Shown in pieces: positions 1-10,242 of a DNA stretch of 14,617 nt; the stretch's first letter is position 1; each line of letters begins with the position of its first letter. A program made the translations under genes and the position numbers. Source of the DNA: Baffinella frigidus (lineage: Eukaryota; Cryptophyceae; Cryptomonadales; Baffinellaceae); contig MU646721.1 in the NCBI GenBank assembly GCA_026770585.1, forward strand, positions 90,877 through 105,493, written 5' to 3'. The notes under the pieces are model-generated. The model made no database searches and was not told where the DNA came from. It worked only from the letters and a program-made list of their open reading frames with translations.

Positions 1-551
1 GTTTAGGGCTTAAGACTCAGGGTCCACAGAGGTTCGTGTGCGTGTCCTTGAGTCCAGAACCTAACGAAATGCACGGCGTCCAGCGTTCAACGTTGAGGGC
101 GTTCGGGACGGATGCGTCTGGGATTCCCCGCAGCTGAAGGGCCAACCCAAAGCCAGGAAAGCAAGCTCTGAAATGTTACGGGCCCGAAATATTTGGGTGC
201 CGTGGAGGGGCGTCCGAAGACGCCGCGGCGCGCAAAAAAACAAAGCCTGTTCCGATCTCGCACGGTCATGAAGGGCTGAGTCCCGTTTGGGGTCCCTGGC
301 TTTGCCTGCCTCTTTCCGCACCGGGGCGCTTCCGGATGCTGGGTCGGCCGGTGGGTGCAGGACACGCCCGATTAATCCATGCTGTCTCTCTCCCCCCCCC
401 TCCCTCCCTCCCTCTCTCTCTCTCTCTGCGGCCACGGCGCACCGCCGCGGTGGGCCGTGCGCCCTAGCCTACCACGAAACGATGGTCCAATCGTTTTTTG
501 TCGTCAAAACGATCAAAACAAAGCTTCGCATGGGAGGGGTGGTGGTGTGAC
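1..551. other. No recognised gene; probable intron of the RBM39-like gene
   Basis: Several overlapping ORFs exist on both strands, but none shows a recognisable domain. I looked on the minus strand for the rest of RRM1 (DxRTGRSKGxGYVEF-type) and did not find it. A pyrimidine-rich CCCT/CT microsatellite lies at 382-428. Confidence 0.5.
382..428. repeat. CCCT/CT microsatellite
   Basis: Pure pyrimidine run on the plus strand: C-tract, then CCCT units, then CT dinucleotides. Confidence 0.9.
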
Positions 552-608
552 CTTGCCCACGTCGGAAAAGAACCCGAAGAGATCGCGCTCGTCTGCCTTG
601 CGCGCCAC
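552..608 (-). CDS. RBM39: RBM39-like exon 3 (RRM1 helix 1)
   Basis: The acceptor ends GAAACAG at 609; the exon is 57 nt, encodes VARKADERDLFGFFSDVGK, and ends at donor AAG|GTCACA. It continues exon 2 without a gap (VAQ-VARKADERDL), as expected for an RRM first strand, loop and helix (xRDLxxFFSxVGK). No following exon is visible between 1 and 551. Confidence 0.75.
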
Positions 609-1496
609 CTGTTTCGGGTCGAGGGTTTGGCGCCGCCCCGCCATCCCTCGCCCGCTCGAATCACACCACGACGCACAAACGCCCCCGTCTTCTTTGCAGG
701 CAGATTGTTTCTGAGCTGCGCGGGACGTCATGCGGTGCAAGGATGCCGCGCGCCCACCCCGCCGGTCTCATCCCGCGCCAGAGCATGGACGTCATCTGGA
801 TACAACCAGAGGGGGGTCGCCGTTCCGCCACCAAGGAAAGAGGTGGTGCGGGATCCACCTGCGCCACGAAGAGGGTCCGCATGTCGCGATCGAAGCCGTC
901 CTCGTCCTTGGCCACTGCGCCGACACCATCAGCGGTCAGTCCACGCCTGGCCTTCTCCCCCTCTCGCCCGCAAGCGCGCCTGCCAGGCCTGATCCCGGAA
1001 AGAAAGGAAGGACCCGCCGGGATCCCGGATCCGGGAGCGCGATCCTACCGGCGCCACACCAGGTGCTGCCACTGCAAAGAACCAGTCCTCAGATCAAGGT
1101 GGGGGGCTCACTCTGCTCCGCCGGAAGCCTGTCAGGGACATCCCGCTCGAGCTTGTAGCTCTCGTCGTAGCGCCTCCCGCCAGCAGGAGCGCCGCCGTAA
1201 CCGCCACCGCCGCCGCCGCCGTACCCGCCGCCGCCGCCAGACGACCGGTGCGGCACCACCGCCCCCCTGTCGCGCGAGCTCGAGCGGCGGCGGCGCTCCT
1301 TGGAACGCGACCTCTTCCTCTCGCGGGAGCGGGACTTCGAGCGCCGCCTCTTCTCCCCGTCCCCTCGGGAGGACTTCCGCTCCTCCTTCTTCTCCTCGCC
1401 GCCGCCGCCGTTCTCCTCCTGGTTGGAGGCCGACGCCGCCGACGCGCTGTTGAGCTGCGCGTCAAGGTACGACTCGGGGTCGAAGTCCTCCGCCAT
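552..1496 (-). CDS. RBM39: RBM39/CC1-like RS-domain splicing factor, 5' part (three exons)
   Basis: Minus-strand gene read from three exons: 1496-1112, 914-859 and 608-552. They join in phase (1, then 0) with GT donors and AG acceptors. The product starts [16 protein letters not shown], followed by a Glu/Lys stretch, a dense Arg/Ser region (about residues 45-85), a Gly/Tyr-rich spacer (about 90-115), and then the start of an RNA-recognition motif, with MRTLFVAQ as the first beta strand and RNP2, continuing ERDLFGFFSDVGK. Acidic start, RS region and RRM1 in this order are typical of the CC1/RBM39/U2AF-like splicing factors, nuclear proteins acting in 3' splice-site recognition. That assignment rests on family knowledge; orthology is not proven. 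The remaining RRM1 and later RRMs were not found in 1-551, so they lie outside the window behind a long intron, or the gene is truncated. The Gly-rich spacer is unusual. It is divergently transcribed from TRMU. Confidence 0.75.
859..914 (-). CDS. RBM39: RBM39-like exon 2 (start of RRM1)
   Basis: The acceptor ends GGCGCAG at 915; the exon is 56 nt and the donor reads CAG|GTGGAT at 858. Joined to exon 1 it reads AEQ-MAKDEDGFDRDMRTLFVAQ. The MRTLFVAQ stretch matches the RRM1 entry strand (RTVFxxQ) of CC1-type factors. Confidence 0.75.
1112..1496 (-). CDS. RBM39: RBM39-like exon 1 (start codon, RS domain)
   Basis: The ATG is at 1496-1494. The exon is 385 nt, 128 codons plus one base. The donor at 1111-1110 reads AGA|GTGAGC, a strong consensus. 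Its first ~22 codons are repeated at 4081-4016 in a broken duplicate, which keeps the same ATG and supports this start. The antisense strand is also open because of Arg/Ser codon bias, but that reading frame is a shadow. Confidence 0.78.
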
Positions 1497-1777
1497 GGTA
1501 CCGATGGGGCCCGAGGGAGTACAAGAGCGCGAAGCGAAGCGAGACAAATCCTGGGACGCGGATCAGTCAACTCGGATCTGTCAACTTTTGGGAAAGTAAT
1601 GACTTTGAAAAGGAATTTAATTGTCAAATGTTCATCCCCAACCATTTGATTTTTGCGCAAAAGTTGATCCAGCCGAGAAATTTGGTTCCGGAGCTCCGGA
1701 ACCGTGAAATTTGGTTCCGGAGCTCCGGAACCTCAAACAGGATTTTTCTCGTTCGCAGATCTTTTCCAGCTTGCAAG
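1497..1777. promoter_or_regulatory. Divergent promoter region between RBM39-like gene and TRMU
   Basis: Only 281 bp separate the two opposed start codons, so both promoters and 5' leaders must lie here. No TATA box is obvious. The segment contains two GTCAACT motifs (about 1567 and 1580), AT-rich DNA around 1590-1680, and two 20-bp palindromes close to the TRMU start. A TTCGCAG at 1752-1758 could be a 3' splice site of a 5'-UTR intron. The whole region is copied at 4082-4363. Confidence 0.6.
1684..1732. promoter_or_regulatory. Two tandem copies of a perfect 20-bp palindrome
   Basis: GGTTCCGGAGCTCCGGAACC occurs at 1684-1703 and again at 1713-1732, spaced 29 bp start to start, 46 bp upstream of the TRMU ATG. 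Both copies are exactly conserved in the duplicate (4270-4289 and 4299-4318), although neighbouring bases differ. A binding site for a dimeric regulator is possible, as is a palindromic repeat unit; the sequence alone does not decide. Confidence 0.7.
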
Positions 1778-2113
1778 ATGCTGCGCGCGTCTGCGTTCTC
1801 CCGGGCCTGGAGCGCGTGCGGCGCCACGTGGCTGCGGCGCGCGCCCGGGAGCGCTGTCCCGCGGCGGCTGCTCTGCTCCACCGACAGTTTGAAGGGGAAG
1901 CGCGTGGCGGTGGCGATGTCCGGCGGGGTGGACTCGTCGGTGGTCGCGCACCTGCTCAAGGCGCAGGGGCTGGACGTGTTCGGGATCCACATGCAGAACT
2001 GGGACGAGGAGGAGGAGCGCGGGGTGCACGTGGGGCCGGGGCACTGCTCGAGCGCGCAGGACCTGCTCGACGTACGGGCGACGTGCGACAGGATTGGGAT
2101 GGAGCTGCACCAG
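1778..2113 (+). CDS. TRMU: TRMU exon 1 (transit peptide, PP-loop)
   Basis: 112 codons, ending at donor CAG|GTGCGT. It encodes [11 protein letters not shown]... with RRLLCS near residue 34 as a possible cleavage region, then [16 protein letters not shown] and [11 protein letters not shown], typical of MnmA N-terminal domains. It ends ELHQ, which continues directly into exon 2 VKFVREYW. Confidence 0.9.
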
Positions 2114-5100
2114 GTGCGTTTTGCGGAGCGGAGTTCTGCGGGCGGGTTGGGGAGAGTTGAACGACAGGGACAGCGGGGTGGATTGGCATTCACAATAGGC
2201 GTCACAGCTTTCCCATCGTCTCCTCGGCCCAGCACCGCGCATTCGTACATTCGATAAGATACTAATCTTATCTCCGGAAACAGTATAAAAATACTGTTTT
2301 TGGCCACGTGTAAAGTTGATTCTCCCCTTGAAAACAAGCCACTTTTGGCGTGTTTTGTGATGATACGCCAAAAGTGGCTTGTTTTCAAGGGGGGAATCAA
2401 CTTTACGCGTGGCCAAAAACAGTATTTTTATACTGTTTCCGCATATGAAATCATGAACCTGACCACAGCTCTGAACAAATGTTTCATATAGTGCACGAAA
2501 GAAACCACCATGCGCCCCTGAATCACCAGTGATCGCGGACGGCGCCGCCCCTTGGCCCAGCGACCCGCCCGACCCCCGAAGTCAGGTATGGCCGGGGGGC
2601 AGGTAAAGCTCGTGCGGGATTACCCAACCCTAAACCCTAACCCCCAAACACCAAACACCAAACCCAGGTGAAGCTCGTGTGCGGGATAACTTACTCAACC
2701 CCAACCCCTAAACCCTAAACCCCACACCCGAACTCTAAACCCCAAACCCGAACTCCTAAACCCTAAACCCTAAACCCTAAACCCGAACTCCTAAACCCTA
2801 AACCCTAAACCCTAAACCCTAAACCCAAAACCCAAAACCCCAAACCCCAAATCTAGGACCTAAACCCCAGACCCTAAACCCTCAACCCCAACCACTCAAT
2901 CTCAAACCCTAAACCCTCCTCCAGGTGAAGTTCGTGCGGGAGTACTGGAACGAAGTCTTCGAGCCGCTAGTGCAGGCACGCCTCCCCCTCCACCGACCCT
3001 CACGGCTGGACCAAATCATCGATTTTAGGCTTGAAATTTACTCTTGTAGAGACCCCGGATCCGGGGTCTCTGCAAGAGTAAACCAAGGGTAAATCTAGAA
3101 TCTAGAATCGACGATTTGGTCCAATCGTGAGGGTTGGTGGCTACCACTACTGAAAAACCCCACCCCGTAATTCAAATTCGAGGTGTCTGCCTTGAACTGG
3201 CAAATCAATCGTAAAAATTCTGGACATGACTTCAATTTAGATCTCACGTGTGGTACAAACTGGACGCGACTGGTAACGTTCGCGTCCAGTTTTGGGGTGT
3301 GGAAATCAAGCCCCCCCCCCCCCCCGGAATTGGAGCCACTTGGTGCCCCGTAATTCAGAATTGAGGTGTCTGATGAGGCACCTCGATTTTGAATTACGGG
3401 GCAGGGGTTTTCAGTAGCACAAACCTCTGAAGTGGACCAAATCGTGAATCTGGCGTTGTGGATCTCAGACGGGCTTTTGAGCCATTAGCCTCCAAGGCTT
3501 GCCAGGAGGAAATCGAGAAAGTCAGGCACGCCTCCTAGCTCTGCCTGAGTCGGGTTGACTGATCGTTTTCAAGCCAAAAGTTGACGGGTCTGGACCACAG
3601 CTGGCAAATCAACTTCCGGTCTCCTCATTTTGAGGAGACAAGATGGGTGCAGGCACGCCGCCCCCTCCCCTCCAGCTCTGCCTCCGTCGGGTTAGCTGAC
3701 TTTGCCTAAGTTGACACGCTGGGTGTGAGGTACGCATCCGTCCACTTTGGAGCGAGAAAGAGCCTGATCTCACCGAGTTGGTCAGACAAAATAGACTTGA
3801 GACAGAGCTGGACCCGCACCCTCCTTCTTCTCCTGGCCGCCGCCGCCGTTCCTCTCCTGCCACTAGCCCTCGGAGGTGGCTCAAATACTGCTCTGGGGCA
3901 TTTTCGATTTACCTTGGATCGGGGTCAAAAGTGACCCCGGTCCAAGGTAAAATCGAAGACCTTGCAGGGCAGTATTTGAGGCACTTGGGAGGGCTGGTGG
4001 TGGAGGTTGGAGTTCGACGCCGCGGACGCGCTGTTGAGCTGCGCGTCAAGGTACGACTCGGGGTCGAAGTCCTCCGCCATGGTACCGATGGGGCCCGAGG
4101 GAGTACAAGAGCGCGCAGCGAAGCGAGACAAATCCTGGGACGCGGATCAGTCAACTCGGATCTGTCAACTTTTGGGAAAGTAATGACTTTGAAAAGGAAT
4201 TTAAGTTGTCAAATGTTCATCACCCAACCAGTTGATTTTTGCGCAAAAGTTGATCCAGCCGAGAAATTTGGTTCCGGAGCTCCGGAACCGAGACATTTGG
4301 TTCCGGAGCTCCGGAACCTCAAACAGGATTTTTCTTGTTCGCAGATCTTTTCCAGCTTGCAAGATGCTGCGCGCGTCTGCGTTCTCCCGGGCCTGGAGCG
4401 CGTGCGGCGCCACGTGGCTGCGGCGCGCGCCCGGGGGTGCTGTCCCGCGGCGGCTGCTCTGCTCCACCCACAGTTCTCATCTCGAAAGATAACTGAATCA
4501 GTCCCCTGATTAGCGTTTTCATTCAATTGGAGGCCTATGTAAATTTACTATGCCCCGACTAATTTCTCCTCAGCAACCTCCTATTGAAAAGGAACTAATT
4601 CAGTTATCTTTCGAGATGACTTTGAAGGGGAGGCGCGTGACGGTGGCGATGTCCGGTCCGGTGGACTCGTCGATGGTCGCGCACCTTCATCCGGGGACAT
4701 GTTCAATTGAAAATAAAATGGCCTATCAAACCGGGTTCTGGCTCTAATCAAATTCACTTAGGGCCCTACTTAACCTTCGGCCAACTCCTATGAACAAATA
4801 GGGATTCATTTTCGTTCAAATTAAACCTGTCCCCGGATTAACCTGCTCAAGGTGCAGCCGTGCCGCGGTCGTGGGACACAATCTGTCAACTTTGGGTTCA
4901 AAAAGAGCGCCAGCGCCCTGAGAGATCGGACGGGAAAAGACCGCTAGGGCCGCGCGGCCGACGAGGGTCCCGTCACCACCACTCAAGGGCTATTCAAAAG
5001 TTGTCAAGAGCGATCCAAAAGTTGCCGTGCTGGGATCGTGCTTCGTCGTCATCAAACGACCACACGAGAATGCTAGAGGGGCCTATTTAAAACCAACGTG

Positions 5101-5976
5101 CTTTTAAAAGTGGGCTTTTGTGTAGCAAGTTTCGTTGATTCGTCGCGTAACTCTGCAACATTTGCACAGTCACGAGGTTGGAATACCTTATCCTGGTACA
5201 AATTTTTACAACCCCGCATGTAAATAGGCCCCTCTTGCATTCTCGAGTGGGACGCCCCCCCTCCCAGAAACGGCGCTTTCGCCCTGGTAACAAACGCGCA
5301 TTCGCCTCCGTGAATCGCGCTTTCACCTCAACAACTTAACTGGCACACCATTCAACTTTCAAACGGCGCTCTCCGTGAATCGTGAGGTGGCCTCTATCAA
5401 TTCTCTCTAACCCGCAGGATTTCGCGATTTTATTGGTATCCAATGATTTCCTGACTTTGGCCTCTACTAACTGTGCTGCGCCGCAGGGGTACATGGACGG
5501 CGTGACGCCCAACCCAGACGTCGCGTGCAACCGCGAAATCAAGTTCAAGGTCCCCGCCCCAATCCCTTAAGTGGCGAGGCCGTCAAATTTGACGGTCAAG
5601 AGGTCCTAGGCAGGTCCTAGGGCCCTACGGTAGGGTGTATGAGCCTACTGGGCACTTAAGGGATAGGGCTGAAGGTATAGGGGGGGCATCAGGGACCTTG
5701 CTTCCCTCTGCGCCACCCTGACTTCTTCTTCTTGATTACTCTCGATCCAGGTCCCAAATGAGAGCTCAACCCAGACGTCGCGTGCAACCGCGAAATCAAG
5801 TTCAAGGCACCGCACACCGCACTTTGGGACCGAGTCTCCTTTTTGAACGCCCTTGAATCGTACTGCCACACAGCGGGCTACGAAGGGATTTTCGGCCCAT
5901 TTCGGGTTTCGGGTTTGAGGCGAGGGACCAACCAAACGCCTTCGTGTAGCAGCCAGTCGAACCCCATCACCTCCGC

Positions 5977-6032
<56 letters not shown>

Positions 6033-9000
6033 CTACCAACACGGTTGGCATGTATATCTCCGTGCATGTCCTGCTCGAGCACTCGCGGGTTCCTCAACGA
6101 CACACGGTTCCTGCCAAACGCCTTCGTGTACCAAACACCTACCAACCAAACGTCTTCCTGCAGGAGCCAGTCGAAACCCATCACCTCCGTGCATGTTCTG
6201 CTAGAGCACGGTGAGGTGTGGTGCGTTGCAGCGCCTCAGCTTGCACCCGTCGACACTCGCGGGTTTCTAGTGTCAACATAAATAAATAAAAAACAATGAT
6301 AATATATAAAAAACAATGATGCGCGCAGGTCCTGCTAGAGCACGCGCGCGCACTCGGGGCCGCGCGGCTCGCCACCGGACACTACGCGCGCCTCGATCAT
6401 ACGGGGGGCACCACCAAGCTCATCCAGGCGGTCGACCCGGCGAAGGACCAGGTCAATCTCCGGAAACCAATAACAATATCACTTTCTAGCAACGAAATTT
6501 ACTACACAACTGGGGTTTACTGGTGATAGTACAGCATTCGTGCAGTAATTTTTTTTGCCCAAAAAGTCACGCGGCTCCTCCAGGCGGTCCACTCGGCTAA
6601 GTTTCCTAGCCTCAACCTCGACCCTATGACCCCTGAATTCTATAACCCCTGGACCCTACAACCCTCCCGAATGCGAGAGAACTAGCTCTGCCTCACTCGG
6701 GTTGATTGTCCCCAGACTGTTCTGAAGTTGACATGCTGGGTGTGCGGTGCGAATTCGTCAACTTTGGAGCGGGGAAGAGCCCAGGGGAAGCAGATTGGTG
6801 CGCCCAAATAGACTGAGAGAGCTGGGACCCTCGAGACTGAGAGAGTGCTGGGACCCTCGAGGCCGTCTGCCTGGCTAAGGACCTGGTATCTTGGAGGGGT
6901 CACAACAGCCACCTTGTCGTCAATTTTGACAGTTCAAAAAAGGTATTTCAAATGCAGGTATTTTAATGGGAGGACCAGGAATCGTGCGTGTGGTTTTCGC
7001 ATCTCCAGACGGTGGACTGCGGGCCTTTCAACAAAAGTCAACTCGCCCAGAGATAATTAACTTGGGGGATTTTGTGGTGTGAATTTGGTCACGTCAACAC
7101 CCCAGAATCCAGCCCCAAATTCAAATGCAAAACCCTCGAAGCCCACGAAGTGGTGTTGGCCACGCGAAAAGAATGAAAGAATTCCTCGAAATGATGGTTG
7201 TGCACCAAATTTTGGCAGTGTTTTGTTGTGTGGGTGTGGCCACCAAATGCGAAACCCGCTCTATCGCGGGTGTGGAGGGGGGCTTGACACCTGCTGGGAA
7301 CCCCCTCAACACTAAACGTTACAGCCTGAACCCTCAACCCTAAATCCTAAACCCAAACACTGAACACACCAAACCCCAAACACCAAACCCCTGCAGACAT
7401 ACTTCCTCTCGAGCGTGCAAGCGGAGTCGCTGCGACCCCGAACCCAATCCCCCAAACCCCAAACCCCAAACCCCAAACCCCAAAACCAAAACCCAAACCC
7501 CAAACCCCAAACCCCTGCAGACAGGCTTCCTCTCGAGCGTGCAAGCTGAGCCCCTAATCCCTAAACACTAAACACTAAACCCTAAACCCCAAACCCCAAA
7601 CCCCAAATCCCAAATCCCAAATCCCTGCAGACATACTTCCTCTCGAGCGTGCAAGCGGAACCGCTGCGACCCCGAACCCCAAACCCCACGCCCGGTCGTA
7701 ATTCAGAATTTCATATATACAAGTCTCATTTTAAATTGTGTGCCTGGATCCACAAAAATGTATTCGGACCGAACGTGGAACGGACGAGGAGCTGCGTCGC
7801 ACCAGGTGGCAACGTACCATTTAGTACCACGAAATGAAACGTTGCGTTATGAAATGCCCAGTAGTGACCTGGCGTGGCCTGCAGACGTACTTCCTGTCGA
7901 GCGTACCAGCGGAGGCGCTGCGGCACGCGATGTTCCCCCTCGGAGGCCTCCACAAGTCCGAGGTGCCCCCACAACACAAATCCCCATAACACAAAATCAT
8001 GTCATAATGGTCCAATACGTATAGGAAGAATCATTATCAACATTCGTATCATCAACATCCTCAACATCATCAAGACCGAGAGTCCGAGGTGCCTTGATTT
8101 ATTAAACATTTGATGGTTGGCATTTGACCGACAACCCCCTATTTGGACGCGCTCGGACCCCTTCGGAGGCCTCCACAAGTCTGAGGTGCCCAACCCCAAT
8201 AATACAAAAACAAATCATAATTGTCCGATACGTATATGAGGAATTTTGATCAACATTCGTATCATCAACATCATCGACATCATCAACCCCCCACGCCTGT
8301 TGCCGAGTCTAGTAAATCTCTCTGCAACCCTAAACCCTCGAGCATAAATTCCCTGAACCCTAAACCCTAAACCCCAAACCCAAAACCCAAAACCCAAAAC
8401 CCTAAACCCTAAACCCTGAACCCTAAACCCACCCACCCTACCCTAAACCCTGAACCCGAAACACTCACCTCTAAACCCAAACCCCGAAGAGGTGCGGGAG
8501 GTAGCCGTCAAAGCAAACTCCTAACCGAGAAGAACAAGGCGAGCAGGGGCATCTAAATCCTCAACCCGCCCCCCTCCAACCCCAAACCCCAAACCCGAAG
8601 GTGCGGGAGGTGGCGATCAAAGCAAACCTCCCGACCGCGAAGAAGAGGGAGAGCATGGGCATCTGCTTTGTCGGGAAGCGCGATTTCGGAGACTTTATCT
8701 CTGAGTACATCCCGGCGGGCCACCGCAGGTTCCACTCAAGGCTGGCCGAGGCCTTTTATTAAATGTTGGTTTTACGCTCGCGTCCAGGTTTGTACGGAGT
8801 TGGTCACATTGCGCACGGGGTTCTGTACGCAACGTGACCAACTCCCATACAAATCTGCCAAAAGAGGTTTTACGCAGCGGTTTGTAGATCGACTCACATT
8901 GAGGGTTCTGTTACAGCATTCGAGCCTTTCTGCACACTGAGGAAAACCTCTCAGTTCCCTTCGTTTTGTACCGGAAATCATTTAGATGGTTGGCTGCTGA

Positions 9001-10140
9001 GATAACGTTTATAAGAGCACACCACTAGATCTAATCCCGGCGAGTATTTCTCAGGAATACGATTTTGGTGTATCTTCAAGGGTAGAAATGGGACAGTCGA
9101 CTATCTAGCCTTCAGGTATAGCCTTAAGATACACCAAAATAAGATTGGAGATCCCCGAAATCGTATTCCTGAACAATACTCGTCCGGATGAGATCGGAAC
9201 GAGCATCCCCGAGGGTCACCGCACCACACGAGAATGCTGGAGGGACCCATTCAAAACCGAGATGTGGCATTTGTGTAGTAACTTTCATTGCCTTTGGAGC
9301 CATTTTATGCTTGTTGATCACAAACACGAGGTTGGAATACCCTATCCTGGTACAATGTTTTACCACCCCACATGTAAATAGGGTCCTCCAGCATTCTCGA
9401 GTAGCACGTCCGCGCCAGTGGCGCGGACGTGGAACAGCCCCGCCGGCAGGCTCTTGAGCGCCCGCGTGACCGCCGAAGCCAACTGTCCGAGGTGACTGCC
9501 TTGTCATGTTCCTCTGCTACTCAAGAATGCTGGAGCACCCTATTTACAAGGCAGTCACCTCGGACAGTTGGCGCACCCGCCCCCCCCCAAAAAAAACATC
9601 CTGCACCCTACCCCACCTAATCCCGAAGACCCAACTCCCAACCCCCAACCCCCAAACCACCAACCCTCAACCTGAAACCCCAGCCCCACACCTTAACCCA
9701 GGGGGCAGTTTGTGACCGTGAACGGACAATTGCTGGGGGGGCACCCTGAACCCTGCCCCCTAATCCCCTCACCCCAAACCCTTTAACCCTCACCCCTGAA
9801 CCCTCAACACGAAACACGAAACACGAAACACGAAACACGAAACCGTGGAGGGGCAGGGGGCAGTTTGTGAGCGTGGACGGACGACATTCCTTGCAAGTCC
9901 GCTGTGTGGCACCGCACGTTCGTGCCAAGACTCATGGAACCCTCACTCCTAATCCCCAACCCCCAACCCCCAACCCTCATCCCTCACCCTTGAACTCCAA
10001 AGCCTAACCCCAGGGGGCAGTTTGTGAGCGTGGACGGACAAGTGCTGGGGGAGCACAAGGGGGCGTACCTCTACACCCCCGGGCAGGGCGCCAAAATTGG
10101 GGGTGCCCAGGTCACACTACTAGGGTTCAGGGTTCAGGGT

Positions 10141-10171
<31 letters not shown>

Positions 10172-10175
10172 TGGT

Positions 10176-10242
<67 letters not shown>

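Larger units (their letters stand above)
2114..2924 (+). other. TRMU intron 1
   Basis: 811-bp GT-AG intron with no gene of its own. It holds a 167-bp foldback (2275-2441), two ghost copies of the exon 2 start and a telomere-like tract. Confidence 0.85.
3828..4857. pseudogene. Duplicate of RBM39-like/TRMU first exons and shared promoter, broken by three insertions
   Basis: Without its insertions this segment aligns with 1381-1967 nearly base for base. It contains part of RBM39-like exon 1 including its ATG (minus, 4081-4079), the entire divergent promoter, and TRMU exon 1 from ATG 4364. Insertions at 3860-4000, 4477-4619 and 4686-4840 interrupt both coding parts. The PP-loop has become SGPVDSS, and the exon ends short, so this is a pseudogene copy inside TRMU intron 2. 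Upstream of 4364 a few indels shift the frame seen at 1628-1777. Confidence 0.9.
2976..5486 (+). other. TRMU intron 2 (2.5 kb, GC-AG)
   Basis: Largest intron of the gene. It holds foldback elements, a 15-base C run (3311-3325), the duplicated promoter/first-exon segment and a TIR element just before the last 240 bases. No independent gene is recognised. Confidence 0.8.
5550..6328 (+). other. TRMU intron 3
   Basis: 779 bp, containing a ghost of the exon 3 end, a GA microsatellite, a ~48-bp direct repeat (5928-5975 and 6141-6190), and two ghosts of the exon 4 start. No independent gene. Confidence 0.85.
7325..7690. repeat. Telomere-like array with embedded exon 5 ghosts
   Basis: CCCCAAA/CCCTAAA repeats, C-rich on the plus strand, interrupted by three ghosts of the exon 5 start at spacings of 124 and 110 bp, forming a higher-order array. 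Confidence 0.9.
6452..7884 (+). other. TRMU intron 4
   Basis: 1433 bp. Contains two diverged ghosts of the exon 4 end, a CTAGCTCTGCC-family element, a short direct repeat CTGGGACCCTCGAG (about 6822 and 6848), and an array of exon 5 ghosts in telomere-like repeats. Nothing is recognised in 6900-7310. Confidence 0.8.
7963..8600 (+). other. TRMU intron 5
   Basis: 638 bp. Its first ~120 bases together with the exon 5 end are duplicated in tandem (7936-8085 and 8159-8290, including AACATTCGTATCATCAACAT in both). Telomere-like repeats and a ghost of exon 6 follow. Confidence 0.85.
9600..10010. repeat. Telomere-like repeats with exon 7 ghosts
   Basis: CCCCAAC/CCCTAA/CCCTCA repeats and an ACACGAA array (about 9809-9841), C-rich on the plus strand, leading up to exon 7. 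Confidence 0.85.
8729..10013 (+). other. TRMU intron 6
   Basis: 1285 bp. Contains three hairpin elements, a CCACACGAGAATGC-family MITE abutting a possible ghost of the exon 6 end, and telomere-like repeats with two ghosts of exon 7. No gene of its own. Confidence 0.85.

Noticed and set aside
1049-1071. Possible 23-nt microexon in the RBM39-like gene (TTTGCAG before, CCG|GTAGGA after)
   Set aside because: It would break phase between exons 1 and 2, which join cleanly without it; it may be a decoy.
743-1453. Long plus-strand ORF rich in Arg, Ser, Pro
   Set aside because: It is antisense to the RS-domain exon; openness follows from codon bias, and the minus-strand reading gives recognised motifs and matching splice sites.
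1628-1777. In-frame upstream ATG extending TRMU exon 1
   Set aside because: The stretch translates the palindromes, does not look like a transit peptide, and is frameshifted in the duplicate copy at 4215-4363.
3778-4509. 243-codon ORF on the plus strand
   Set aside because: It runs through a MITE, the antisense of copied RBM39-like exon 1 and the copied promoter, so it is not a gene.
5645-6184. 179-codon minus-strand ORF
   Set aside because: It spans the GA microsatellite (Leu-Ser run) and the antisense of the exon 3 ghost; no domain is visible.
7397-7671. CRISPR-like array (repeated ~40-nt blocks with spacers)
   Set aside because: The repeated blocks are copies of TRMU exon 5, spacers are telomere-like repeats, and the genome is eukaryotic.
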